Shown here piece after piece: positions 17,407 through 24,998 of a stretch of 64,000 bases of DNA. The notes beneath the pieces were generated by a model. It worked only from the letters and a program-made list of their open reading frames with translations, searched no databases and had not been told where the DNA came from. A program made the translations under genes and the position numbers. The DNA is from Methanocorpusculum sp. (GTDB taxonomy: Archaea > Halobacteriota > Methanomicrobia > Methanomicrobiales > Methanocorpusculaceae): the NCBI GenBank assembly GCA_029987235.1, contig DALTWF010000002.1, forward strand, positions 27,774 through 91,773. The letters run 5' to 3'. Numbering within the stretch: position 1 is the stretch's first letter; every line of letters begins with the position of its first letter.

Positions 17407-17886
17407 ATGAAAAACGATTCAACTCTTGTAGAACTGCGGGGTCACGTTTTAAAAGGCTGCAGCGTAGTAACAGTAATCATATATCTGCTGATTGCCCTGC
17501 TGCTTGTGGTAACAGCAGTTGCAGGCTTTATCGACACTGTCCTTATGATAATAAATGCTGTTCAGAATCCGGTTCCCGGAACTCTTACCGCAATTCTTCA
17601 GTCGATTCTGTTTCTGATTATCATTGTTACCTTAATTGACATGGTCCGGTCCTATGTGAAATTAGGCCGTGTTCTGCTCCGTCCGATATTTATCGCAGGG
17701 ATTACTACTATGGTCAGACGGCTGCTGGTAGATGCCAATCTTGTGTTTATAGATTTATTAGGCAATATTCTGGTAATTATCGGTCTTACCGCCTGTCTGA
17801 TTTTCTTAAGCATTGAGGAACGAAAGACTATGGCCATGGCAAAAGAGCTGGATAAAAAGCCGCTTGACAGCGAAGAATATGAATAA
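17407..17886 (+). CDS. Four-helix membrane protein, PsiE-like
   Basis: 159 residues with four hydrophobic helices (about 20-47, 60-83, 92-108 and 115-137) and a charged C-terminal tail. The spacing, and the polar DMVRSYVKLGR and IEERKT segments, resemble the phosphate-starvation-inducible PsiE family, whose biochemical role is unknown. Assignment is tentative. AATACTAT lies 6 bp before the ATG, with a TATATTTT box about 20 bp further upstream, so the mRNA is probably almost leaderless. Confidence 0.55.
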   Translation: MKNDSTLVELRGHVLKGCSVVTVIIYLLIALLLVVTAVAGFIDTVLMIINAVQNPVPGTLTAILQSILFLIIIVTLIDMVRSYVKLGRVLLRPIFIAGITTMVRRLLVDANLVFIDLLGNILVIIGLTACLIFLSIEERKTMAMAKELDKKPLDSEEYE

Positions 17887-17900
17887 AAATAGTTATAATT

Positions 17901-17921
17901 AAAAAAAAATCTTTTTTTTTT
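17901..17921. terminator. Bidirectional A/T-tract terminator
   Basis: Nine A residues (17901-17909) followed by nine T residues (17912-17920) lie between convergent genes, giving each transcript an oligo-U end. Confidence 0.6.
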
Positions 17922-20724
17922 ATCCGCACAGTTCTTTCAGTACGGCAGTCAGAGTGTCGATTTCTGCTTCAGTGTTCAAAAACGACACGCATGCACGCAC
18001 GGTTCCATCCTGAGCCCCGAGATATCGCATAAGAGGTTCGGCACAGTGCATTCCTGACCGCACGGCAATACCGTGTTCATCATCAAGCCACTGCGCCACT
18101 TCATGCGGGGAATATCCGTCAACCGTAAATGACACCGTTCCAATGCGTCGGTCCGCATCTTTGCAGCAGTAAAGATGGACGCCCTCTATTTTTTCAAGCC
18201 CAGAAATGAGGCGCTGGCTAAGTGCTTTTTCCCGGGCAGACACCGCATCCATACCGATTGCAGAAAGAAAATCCACAGCAGCACCCAGCGCGATTCCTCC
18301 TGCAATATTAGGCGTTCCCGCCTCGAATTTATGAAATCCCTTTGCCGGCACAAAATCCTCGTCCCCTACCGACTCAATCATACCTCCTCCCAGAACCCAC
18401 GGCTTAAGAATGTCTTCTTTCATCCATAAAACGCCTGTTCCGGTCGGACCGTATATTTTGTGACCGGAAAATGCATAAAAGTCGCAGCCGAGTTCTTCCA
18501 TGTTCAGCTTCATGTGCGGTGCGGTCTGTGCCCCGTCGACAAATAAAAGCGCGCCGTACTTTTTGCAAAGCGCCGCAATTTCGGACACCGGGGTTACCGT
18601 GCCGCAGACATTTGATGCATGGGTTACCGCGGCAAGTTTTACGTCTCCTTCGGCAAATACGGCGCGCATTGCATCCATATCAAGCGTTAAATCATCTTTA
18701 AGCCCGATTACTTTTATCTGCACCCCGTTTTCGGAAAGGGCGCGCCACGGAAGCAGATTTGAGTGATGTTCAAGTGCCGTGACAAGTATTACATCACCCG
18801 GTTTGAAATCAAGCCCGCGGGCAACGATGTTTACCGATTCGGTGGTGTTTTTGGTAAATACCGTAATGCCTTTTTCGCCGCTGATGAACGAAGCGACTTT
18901 TTCATGGGCATACCAGTATTTCTGGGTTGCAATTCGTGTCAGCCGATGCACACCGCGCCCCACATTTGCCCGGTAGTTTTCCTCAAAATCTGTATATGCA
19001 TTGATTACCTGACGCGGGGAAAATGCGGTTGCACCGCTGTCGAAATAAATTTCCTCGCCAACCATCGGAAATTCGCTGCGGATTTTTTCAACGTCAATTT
19101 CCGGGATCACTTCGTCGATTTCAACAATATCACCGGCTTTTCCCTCAGGCATAAGGGATGCAACCGATGCAGGAGTGCTGCGCCTGACTTTCTCCCCTGA
19201 CAGATTCAGGTTCTTTTCGCGGATTATCTCCTGCATCTTTGGCGGAAGTTCCTTCCAGCGCCACAGACCCCATTGTATGAATTCGGGGGGCAGATCTCGC
19301 TCATCCGACCATTTTTTCAGGAAATTGTCCCAGCGTTCTGCCATTTCAGGGTGGGTGGCATGCATCGTTTCAAGTTCGGATTCAAGCATGGCAGGACATA
19401 AATAGCAGCCGATACGCTCGTATCCGCGTTCATATAAGGGGTTATACGGGATTTTGCGGAGCCAGAGGTATAAAAACACATCAAGTGCGCGCCAGGAGCG
19501 TATCGGAGATAAGTTCATCTGAAGTGGATTTGCCGGATTCTGTGTTACCGCTTCAATTCCGGCTCTGTTCCACGATTCATACCAGCGGTTGCCCTGAACG
19601 GTAAGGCACTCGCCTGTTTCTGCCAGATGGACCTTAAGCGGGTTTAATTTGAGCAGTTTGCAGCACCACCGGTGGTCTTTTGCAGGCGGACCTGCTTTTT
19701 CCACGGCCTGCCAGAAATTGCCTGCCTTTTCGATGAACTGCACATTCTGTGATTTGACAAATTCAATCGTTTCCGGAAATTCAAGACCGGTATCGATGAA
19801 AAATGCCTCAGAAACGCCTGCCTTCTGTGCTATATGCCAGACTGCCGTACTGTCTTTTCCGCCGGAAAACGAACAGTTTACCTTCGGCTTTAAGGAAAGA
19901 TTTGCACGTATTTCACGAACGGCTGTGCGTTCAAGGTTTTTGAGGTGGAACGCATTCTTTTCCACGACCTGATACCAGTCCGGATTGGGCATGGATTTTG
20001 CCGGTTCAACCGTGCCCAGTTCCTTTATTTTAAGCGTACTTCCCTTTAAAATGCCGGTGCCGTACTTGTTTTTGTATTTTACAATTACCGTGCCGTCTGA
20101 AATGCCTTTGGTGCGGACGGCAATTTTTTTGCCCCCGATACGTCCTTCCGGCACCGATTCTGCATCGGTGTCAAGATTTATGATGCCCATGTCTGCTTTG
20201 CCGATGAAAAAGGGCAGAGCCTCTGATTCGATGTCAATGGTGAAGCGCCGCTCGACCGGGTCAAAGGAAAGACGCGCAAACCGGATGCCGTTTGCGATAA
20301 TCAGGTCATTTCGGTCAAGACCCCCCTCTTTATTCAGGACAAGGACTTTGGGCAGTGTTACTTTTTCACCGAACCGCTCATGAACCAGCCGAGAAATCAG
20401 GGCATAATCGGCCTCTAATGCCGGGCGGACATCAAACGGCTGCTGAAGTGGTATTTTTATCGAATCCGAATTGCAGTAACAGGTTTTTGCAATCAAAGGG
20501 ATATTGCATTTCGGACACCAGAACAGATATTTCATGATGTCTGCGCGAAGCGTATCCTTGCGTGTAGTTTCAAGCCCCAGGGATTTCTGAGGTTCGGAAC
20601 GTTCCTTTCTTTCCCTGCGGTCGTATTTTTTCCCGGTATAGGGTTTTTTTGCCTGATTGTCCCGGGACTTCACAATTGACCTAGCGGCTTTATGGTAGTT
20701 TGGTTTTTTGTATTCGTGCGGCAC
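17920..20724 (-). CDS. Fusion of PAPS-reductase-like ATP pyrophosphatase and cysteine desulfurase
   Basis: 934 residues. The N-terminus is basic. A metal-binding CPKCNIPLIAKTCYC follows at about 74-88. The PP-loop SGGKDSTAVW lies at 287-296, with CCKLLKLNPL and GCYLCPA cysteines of the PAPS-reductase family. From about 545 a class V aminotransferase begins: FDSGATAFSPRQV, ALEHHSNLLPW, PLP lysine in SGHKIYGPTGTG (Lys756) and active-site Cys894 in SGMHCAEP, as in SufS-type desulfurases. The natural reading is that sulfur released from cysteine as a persulfide is passed to the ATP-dependent domain. The acceptor (a nucleotide, tRNA or cofactor) is not shown. A PUA-like segment may lie at about 215-245. 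Confidence 0.88.
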   Translation of the reverse strand: MPHEYKKPNYHKAARSIVKSRDNQAKKPYTGKKYDRRERKERSEPQKSLGLETTRKDTLRADIMKYLFWCPKCNIPLIAKTCYCNSDSIKIPLQQPFDVRPALEADYALISRLVHERFGEKVTLPKVLVLNKEGGLDRNDLIIANGIRFARLSFDPVERRFTIDIESEALPFFIGKADMGIINLDTDAESVPEGRIGGKKIAVRTKGISDGTVIVKYKNKYGTGILKGSTLKIKELGTVEPAKSMPNPDWYQVVEKNAFHLKNLERTAVREIRANLSLKPKVNCSFSGGKDSTAVWHIAQKAGVSEAFFIDTGLEFPETIEFVKSQNVQFIEKAGNFWQAVEKAGPPAKDHRWCCKLLKLNPLKVHLAETGECLTVQGNRWYESWNRAGIEAVTQNPANPLQMNLSPIRSWRALDVFLYLWLRKIPYNPLYERGYERIGCYLCPAMLESELETMHATHPEMAERWDNFLKKWSDERDLPPEFIQWGLWRWKELPPKMQEIIREKNLNLSGEKVRRSTPASVASLMPEGKAGDIVEIDEVIPEIDVEKIRSEFPMVGEEIYFDSGATAFSPRQVINAYTDFEENYRANVGRGVHRLTRIATQKYWYAHEKVASFISGEKGITVFTKNTTESVNIVARGLDFKPGDVILVTALEHHSNLLPWRALSENGVQIKVIGLKDDLTLDMDAMRAVFAEGDVKLAAVTHASNVCGTVTPVSEIAALCKKYGALLFVDGAQTAPHMKLNMEELGCDFYAFSGHKIYGPTGTGVLWMKEDILKPWVLGGGMIESVGDEDFVPAKGFHKFEAGTPNIAGGIALGAAVDFLSAIGMDAVSAREKALSQRLISGLEKIEGVHLYCCKDADRRIGTVSFTVDGYSPHEVAQWLDDEHGIAVRSGMHCAEPLMRYLGAQDGTVRACVSFLNTEAEIDTLTAVLKELCG

Positions 20725-20787
20725 AGTTAGTGTTTATATTGGTGCTTGATATGGAATAGACTTTGCATGAGGTATGCCCGTACACAT

Positions 20788-20820
20788 CTTTTTATCTCAT
20801 CCTCGCTAATACTATATATA
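20788..20820 (+). promoter_or_regulatory. Promoter of the Kef-type antiporter gene
   Basis: CTTTTTATC at 20788-20796 is a plausible TATA box. AATACTAT at 20808-20815 lies 12 bp after it and continues into TATATA, which could itself be the box. The ATG is at 20840. Confidence 0.45.
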
Positions 20821-20839
20821 GAGGGAAGGCAGCCTTCAT

Positions 20840-22915
20840 ATGTTTGAAAACCCCATATCCGACTATATAAACAGTTTAAGCGCAGACTTGTCCGGAGAAG
20901 CGGCACTGATGTTTTCCGTATTCATTGTGCTTGTCTGTGCAATTCTTGTTATCTTTGTCGGACGCAAATTCAGAATTCCGCTGATTATAGGATATTTCAT
21001 AACTGGAATTATTGTAGGGCCGTCTGTCTTAGGGCTTGTTGCTACCGACCAGGTGCAACTGCTTGCCGACTTCGGCATTGTTCTTCTGATGTTTACGATA
21101 GGTCTTGAAATGTCGTTGAAGAACCTGCTATCCATGAAGCGGATTGTCCTTATCGGTGGCGGCATACAGGTCTGTCTGACTACAGCCGTAATGTGCCTAA
21201 TTATGCACTTTATTGTCGGTCTGCCTTTAAATACGGCATTTTTAATAGGCATGATGGTAGCAGCGTCATCAACTGCCATTGTATTGTCACTGTATCAGAA
21301 AAGCGGCGAGGCCGAAAAGCAGCATGGTAAAATCGCACTGGGCATTCTTATTTTTCAGGACCTTGCAGTTATCCCGATGATGCTGTTATGCCCGCTTCTT
21401 GCAGACCAGAATGTCAATGTTACTGAATCGCTGATTCAACTTGGTCTGGGTCTTTTAGGGATGTTTGTTATCCTTATCGCCGCAATTTATCTTGTGCCGA
21501 GGATTCTGCGAAAAGTTGCGCTTACGAGAAGCAGCGAACTGTTCATCATTTCAGTGGTTGTAATCTGTTTCGGTATTGCCGGGCTGATGTCTCTTGCAGG
21601 AATCAGTCTTGCGCTTGGTGCGTTCCTTGCGGGACTTGCAATTTCGGAGTCAGACTACTGTCATGAGGTTATCGGTCAGGTTATGCCTCTGCGTGATATT
21701 CTGACCAGTTTCTTCTTTGTTTCGCTGGGTATGATGCTGGATCTGACGTTTTTCATCGAAAACATCTGGGTTGTTATCATGCTTTCGCTTGCCATTATCA
21801 TGATCAAGTGTCTGATTAATTGCTTTTCAGTCAGGATTGTGAAAAAGGTTGCGACCGGCACTGCTATTCTTTCGGGTATCGGGCTTGCGCAGATTGGTGA
21901 ATTTTCGTTTGTGCTTGGAAAAGAGGGGCTCGGTCTTGGTGTCCTTTCAGATAGTGTGTATCAGTTTTTCCTTGGTATTGCTCTGCTGACGATGATGGCA
22001 ACTCCTCTGCTGATTAAGGCAGGGCCGAAGATTTCATCTGTCTTTTCTTCGGAGATGGTGCAGACGAAGGGCGGGGGGATTTCGCACTTTGAGGAGAAAT
22101 CGCATGTCATTATTGTAGGGTACGGGCTTGCGGGAAGATATGTTGCGCGTGCTCTCAGGAAGGTGGGTATTCCGTATATCATTATTGAGCTGAATCCAGA
22201 TACGGTTTCGGCAGAGCGGAAAAAAGGTGAAAATATCGTTTACGGTGATGCTTCGCATGAGTCTATGCTGAAGTATGCGGATATTGAGTGTGCACAGACG
22301 CTTGTGGTCAGTATTCCGAATATGGATTCGGTGAAGGCGATTATTTCGCTTGCGCGGCGGATGAATCCGAAAATTGGTATTATTACACGGTCGCGGTTTA
22401 TTTCGGAGACGAAGACGCTTTATTCGCTTGGTGCGGATGAGGTGATTGTGGATGAGCGTGAGGCGGCTATTCAGGCGTTCAGGCGTATTTTATCCAATGA
22501 GCAGGTGCCTTTGCAGGATATTGATGTGTATGCGCAGCAGCTGCGTAATGATATGTACAATAAGTATATCGAGACGCCGGTTACGTCGCATATCAGGCGT
22601 GAGGGGCGCGGGTCGTTTCTGAATGTGTTTATGCTGAAAATGCGCAGAAGCGAGGAGAAGGAGTCATCGGACAAGTCGTTTGTTGAGCAGATTCGTGTCG
22701 AGGAGGGGGCGGCGGTTGCCGGGCGGCTTTTGTCAGAACTTCATCTGCGTGCGGAGTTCGGTGTTTCTGTTATTGCGGTGCGGAAGGCGGATGCGGATGC
22801 GGTTGTTTCGCCGGACGGGGAAACCAGACTTTGTGCGGGTGATTTGATTGTTGTTATCGGTGAGCGGAGTTCGATTCAGAAGATGACGCCGTTGTTTGTG
22901 CGGAGGAATGTGTAA
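20840..22915 (+). CDS. Kef-type cation/proton antiporter with TrkA domains
   Basis: 691 residues. Residues about 20-400 contain a dozen hydrophobic helices of the CPA2 antiporter family (FRIPLIIGYFITGIIVGP, then GIVLLMFTIGLEM). A TrkA-N nucleotide-binding domain begins at about 422 (HVIIVGYGLAGRYVARAL) with a terminal Glu (IIIELNPD) that favours NAD(H). A TrkA-C domain lies at about 605-690. It moves K+ or Na+ against protons and is gated by nucleotide binding. Codon use shifts to T/G-ending codons in the last 800 bp. It is transcribed alone. Confidence 0.92.
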   Translation: MFENPISDYINSLSADLSGEAALMFSVFIVLVCAILVIFVGRKFRIPLIIGYFITGIIVGPSVLGLVATDQVQLLADFGIVLLMFTIGLEMSLKNLLSMKRIVLIGGGIQVCLTTAVMCLIMHFIVGLPLNTAFLIGMMVAASSTAIVLSLYQKSGEAEKQHGKIALGILIFQDLAVIPMMLLCPLLADQNVNVTESLIQLGLGLLGMFVILIAAIYLVPRILRKVALTRSSELFIISVVVICFGIAGLMSLAGISLALGAFLAGLAISESDYCHEVIGQVMPLRDILTSFFFVSLGMMLDLTFFIENIWVVIMLSLAIIMIKCLINCFSVRIVKKVATGTAILSGIGLAQIGEFSFVLGKEGLGLGVLSDSVYQFFLGIALLTMMATPLLIKAGPKISSVFSSEMVQTKGGGISHFEEKSHVIIVGYGLAGRYVARALRKVGIPYIIIELNPDTVSAERKKGENIVYGDASHESMLKYADIECAQTLVVSIPNMDSVKAIISLARRMNPKIGIITRSRFISETKTLYSLGADEVIVDEREAAIQAFRRILSNEQVPLQDIDVYAQQLRNDMYNKYIETPVTSHIRREGRGSFLNVFMLKMRRSEEKESSDKSFVEQIRVEEGAAVAGRLLSELHLRAEFGVSVIAVRKADADAVVSPDGETRLCAGDLIVVIGERSSIQKMTPLFVRRNV

Positions 22916-22938
22916 AATAATAAAAATCAGAATAGATA

Positions 22939-23076
22939 TTATATTTTTCTGCCTGATGGAAGGCAGTGCCGTTTGATGCCGGTTTTTTCTTTTGCGGAGG
23001 TTTCTTTTTTGCTGCGGAGTTTGTTGTTTTCGGTTGCAAGTTTGCGCAGGGTGTCTATGGATTTTCCTTTGCCCAT
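22939..23076 (-). CDS. Small basic protein, 45 residues
   Basis: An ATG at 23076 opens a 45-codon frame with normal codon use for this genome. It begins MGKGKSIDTLRKLATENNKL and continues with a lysine-rich segment. The first half is amphipathic (TLRKLATENNKLR) and could be a short coiled coil. Overall it is highly basic, so nucleic-acid or ribosome contact is plausible. I do not recognise the family. It is convergent with the antiporter gene and divergent from tRNA-Ala. It is below usual gene-finding length cut-offs and easily missed. Confidence 0.6.
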   Translation of the reverse strand: MGKGKSIDTLRKLATENNKLRSKKETSAKEKTGIKRHCLPSGRKI

Positions 23077-23235
23077 GTTTTTTCCCTGATGCAGTGTTGT
23101 TTCGGGTGCGCTCATTCTTATGTTTTTATGGTTTCGTGGATATTTATGGGTTTGGTTCGGGTTCTGCAGGAGTGTGGAACAATATCTTTTTATTTATGCA
23201 GGGTTAATATGTAAAGACACGAAAGTGTTTGTAAT

Positions 23236-23307
23236 GGGCCGGTAGATCAGGGGTAGATCGCTACATTGGCATTGTAGAGGCCGCGGGTTCAATTTCCGCT
23301 CGGTCCA
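23236..23307 (+). tRNA. tRNA-Ala (anticodon GGC)
   Basis: It folds fully: acceptor GGGCCGG/TCGGTCC with the G3:U70 pair that defines alanine tRNAs, D stem GATC/GATC, anticodon stem CTACA/TGTAG with loop TTGGCAT (GGC), and T stem GCGGG/TCCGC with loop TTCAATT. The discriminator is A and CCA is not encoded. A TATA-like TCTTTTTATTTATG lies about 40 bp upstream. Its 3' half doubles as the left attachment repeat of a mini-element. Confidence 0.95.
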
Positions 23308-23569
23308 CTTGTTTTTCATCTTTATTTATTAAAATATTAGCAATATTGCCAAAATTCTCTGTATTTTTCGATGAAATTAAGATAAAATCTCCATTTGTAT
23401 AATTCTGTGCTTCTCCTAAACCGTAACGAAGGTTATTTAGCGAGTTTTCAAGGAAACGAGACATATTAAAGCCCTTTTTGGTCCAATACTCATAAAGTTC
23501 CCTGTCCACATTGAGATGAATATGTTTTTTCAATCTCTTCTCTTTTTGCTTGTTTTTGTGTTTTGACAT
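23261..23569 (-). CDS. Ribbon-helix-helix protein of the mini-element; frame runs through the attachment core
   Basis: 102 residues. It has a lysine-rich start, then KKHIHLNVDRELYEYW and NMSRFLENSLNNL, the strand-helix-helix pattern of Arc/CopG repressors (about 14-48). The frame then continues antisense through the tRNA-Ala 3' half (VDRAEIEPAASTMPM) and stops inside the tRNA. Codon use is AT-rich compared with neighbours, fitting foreign origin. Three phased 10-bp repeats lie just upstream of its start, so it is probably autoregulated. In a circular form the C-terminus would differ, because the core would join other sequence. Confidence 0.7.
   Translation of the reverse strand: MSKHKNKQKEKRLKKHIHLNVDRELYEYWTKKGFNMSRFLENSLNNLRYGLGEAQNYTNGDFILISSKNTENFGNIANILINKDEKQVDRAEIEPAASTMPM
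23266..23310 (+). repeat. Left attachment core (attL) in tRNA-Ala
   Basis: 45 bp, identical to 24197-24241. It covers the anticodon loop to the 3' end of the tRNA plus three extra bases, so integration preserves a complete tRNA. Confidence 0.85.
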
Positions 23570-23590
23570 GTTTATTCCAAACCAATCAAA

Positions 23591-23620
23591 ATGTGTTCAC
23601 ATGTGTTCACATATGTTCAC
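23591..23620. promoter_or_regulatory. Three phased 10-bp repeats upstream of the mini-element repressor gene
   Basis: ATGTGTTCAC, ATGTGTTCAC and ATATGTTCAC follow each other without spacer, one per helical turn, ending 22 bp before the start codon (on the minus strand) of the ribbon-helix-helix gene. This fits cooperative binding by a ribbon-helix-helix repressor, or short iterons. Confidence 0.65.
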
Positions 23621-23831
23621 ATTATTGGTTCGCCCCCCTGTTCGTTGTCTGAAAATATAAAGTACTGCACGAAGGGATTGAATGGCTGAAGTGGGATTAA
23701 TAGAAGGATTCTGGGGAGGGGTTTTCGGGTAATGTGTTTGGTTTACCTGATGCGAGATGATGAATAGGATTGAAGATATGAAGGAGTTGTGGGGTGGTAG
23801 TTTGATATGGGAGAAGTGACTATTATTTATC

Positions 23832-23960
23832 ATGGATGTAACTGATTTATTAGTAATTGAGAAAGAGTTAGAGAAAATGAATGAGAAACTGCAGTTACTG
23901 ATTGATTTAGAAGTAACACAAAACAAAATTCTAGAAAAAATATATTACATGATGCGGTAA
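23832..23960 (+). CDS. Putative 42-residue coiled-coil micro-protein of the mini-element
   Basis: The frame from ATG 23832 to TAA 23960 encodes 42 residues starting MDVTDLLVIEKELEKMNEKL. It is rich in Leu, Ile, Glu and Lys with heptad spacing, so a single amphipathic helix or coiled coil is likely. No strong ribosome-binding site is adjacent; GGGAG is about 20 bp upstream. It lies opposite the ribbon-helix-helix gene within the element. It could be a small regulator or antitoxin-like partner, but function is unknown. Confidence 0.4.
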   Translation: MDVTDLLVIEKELEKMNEKLQLLIDLEVTQNKILEKIYYMMR

Positions 23961-24196
23961 TTTTACTTATTTCTCTCTTTTTTAATCATTAGAATATTGA
24001 TTTTCTGAGTATGTTTGAAAATTGCGTGACTCCGGGATATGAGTCCACTAAATCCCCAGAGTCAAAAGTAGTTCATCACATCATGGGGTGTGACAGTAGA
24101 TTGTTGGATTCGTGACGAGATAAGATAGTAGGTCAGATTGCAGGTAGGAGCATATGCTTGTATGCTTCTTGGTAGATTGGAGGGTAGATTGAGGGG
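23961..24196. other. Right end of the mini-element, no gene seen
   Basis: Contains several short repeats of GGTAGATT or similar between 24130 and 24196 (GGTAGATTGGA, GGTAGATTGAG), which resemble arm-type integrase binding sites beside the right core. No credible coding frame was seen. Confidence 0.35.
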
Positions 24197-24241
24197 TTGG
24201 CATTGTAGAGGCCGCGGGTTCAATTTCCGCTCGGTCCACTT
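24197..24241 (+). repeat. Right attachment core (attR), tRNA-Ala 3' fragment
   Basis: Exact copy of 23266-23310 with no tRNA 5' half in front of it, so it cannot produce a tRNA. It marks the right boundary of the inserted DNA. Confidence 0.85.
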
Positions 24242-24350
24242 TTCTTTTGTTTTTTATTGCAGTGATATTTCTTTTCCGGCGGGGTGTGCATGCCGGAACA
24301 ACCCCTTTATTACCATTGGAGATGTTTTTATACCGGAAATCCGTAAAAAT

Positions 24351-24361
24351 AAAAAAAAAAA
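24351..24361 (-). terminator. T-tract terminator of dCTP deaminase gene
   Basis: Eleven A residues on the + strand (T-run on the transcript) lie 3-13 bp beyond the dcd stop codon. Confidence 0.5.
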
Positions 24362-24363
24362 GT

Positions 24364-24933
24364 TTATGCAGTATCAATATTTTTCAGCGTATTCTTATCG
24401 TAACGGGAAATCGTTGCATCCTTCTGATTCTGATACTTTGCATCCGGCTTCTTATCATATGGACACTCACACCGCTTCGTCACATAAAAGACCAGCTGAC
24501 CAACCGGCATACCTGCATAGACACGCACCGGACGCGAGTTCGAGTTGCACATCTCAAGTGTTATTGTCCCCGAAAATCCCGCATCAATCCACCCGCCGGT
24601 CTGATGAAGCTCAAGACCGAGCCGTGCAATGCTGCTTTTACCCTCGATGGATGAAACCACATTGTCCGGAAGAGTTACTTTTTCAAGCGTTTCCGCAAGG
24701 ACAAACTGCCCCGGCTGAATATCAAAATACGAACTCTTGCGCTCGTTCACATGCGAATGCAGCGTATCCTTGTTATACGGATCAATTATATCATCGCAGC
24801 GATCATACCATACAAAATGATTGCCAAGCCTGATATCCAGAGAATTCGGCTGAATTAATGCAGGGTCATACGGCTCGATTTTGATAAAGCCGCGCTTGAT
24901 GTGGTCGGCAATTTCCCAGTCAACTAAAATCAT
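24364..24933 (-). CDS. dcd: dCTP deaminase (Dcd/DUT family)
   Basis: 189 residues, normal length. It has PNSLDIRLGN (30-38), the nucleotide-binding EGKSSIARLGL (97-107) and the catalytic glutamate in GTITLEMCN (Glu127). It converts dCTP to dUTP, or directly to dUMP in bifunctional archaeal enzymes, feeding dTMP synthesis. The two forms cannot be separated here. AATACTA ends 4 bp before the ATG with an AT-rich box about 25 bp further upstream. It is divergent from the aminopeptidase gene, and its end faces the mini-element. Confidence 0.92.
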   Translation of the reverse strand: MILVDWEIADHIKRGFIKIEPYDPALIQPNSLDIRLGNHFVWYDRCDDIIDPYNKDTLHSHVNERKSSYFDIQPGQFVLAETLEKVTLPDNVVSSIEGKSSIARLGLELHQTGGWIDAGFSGTITLEMCNSNSRPVRVYAGMPVGQLVFYVTKRCECPYDKKPDAKYQNQKDATISRYDKNTLKNIDTA

Positions 24934-24998
24934 ACACTAGTATTGGACGCCCGGCATTATAGAATTATTTATTCCATCGTAACCAATATGATACAGAC

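Larger units (their letters stand above)
23266..24241. mobile_element. 931-bp integrated mini-element at tRNA-Ala with 45-bp attachment repeats
   Basis: An exact 45-bp direct repeat, beginning TTGGCATTGTAGAGGCCGCG and ending CGGTCCACTT, occurs at 23266-23310 (inside the intact tRNA-Ala) and at 24197-24241 (a tRNA fragment). This is the classic footprint of tyrosine-integrase insertion at a tRNA gene. The enclosed DNA carries a ribbon-helix-helix gene, a micro-ORF and phased repeats but no integrase. It is therefore either a satellite mobilised by an integrase elsewhere or a deletion remnant. Composition is AT-rich and G-skewed relative to flanks. Confidence 0.85.

Noticed and set aside
22966..23214. 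82-codon + strand frame rich in Phe, Gly and Cys
   Set aside because: Antisense of the 45-residue basic protein, whose codon use and composition are far more plausible.
23591..23620. CRISPR repeats
   Set aside because: The units are only 10 bp and directly adjacent without spacers; an operator or iteron reading fits better.
23597..23926. 109-codon minus-strand frame in the mini-element
   Set aside because: Ser/Ile/Asn-rich shadow of the AT-rich + strand and of the 42-residue micro-ORF; it also runs across the phased operator repeats.
24190..24241. Second tRNA-Ala gene
   Set aside because: Only the 3' half from the anticodon loop is present; acceptor 5' strand and D arm are missing, so it is an attachment repeat.
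24081..24377. 98-codon minus-strand frame across the right att core
   Set aside because: Begins in host terminator sequence; likely only the antisense continuation of the core. Considered relevant only for the hypothetical circular form.
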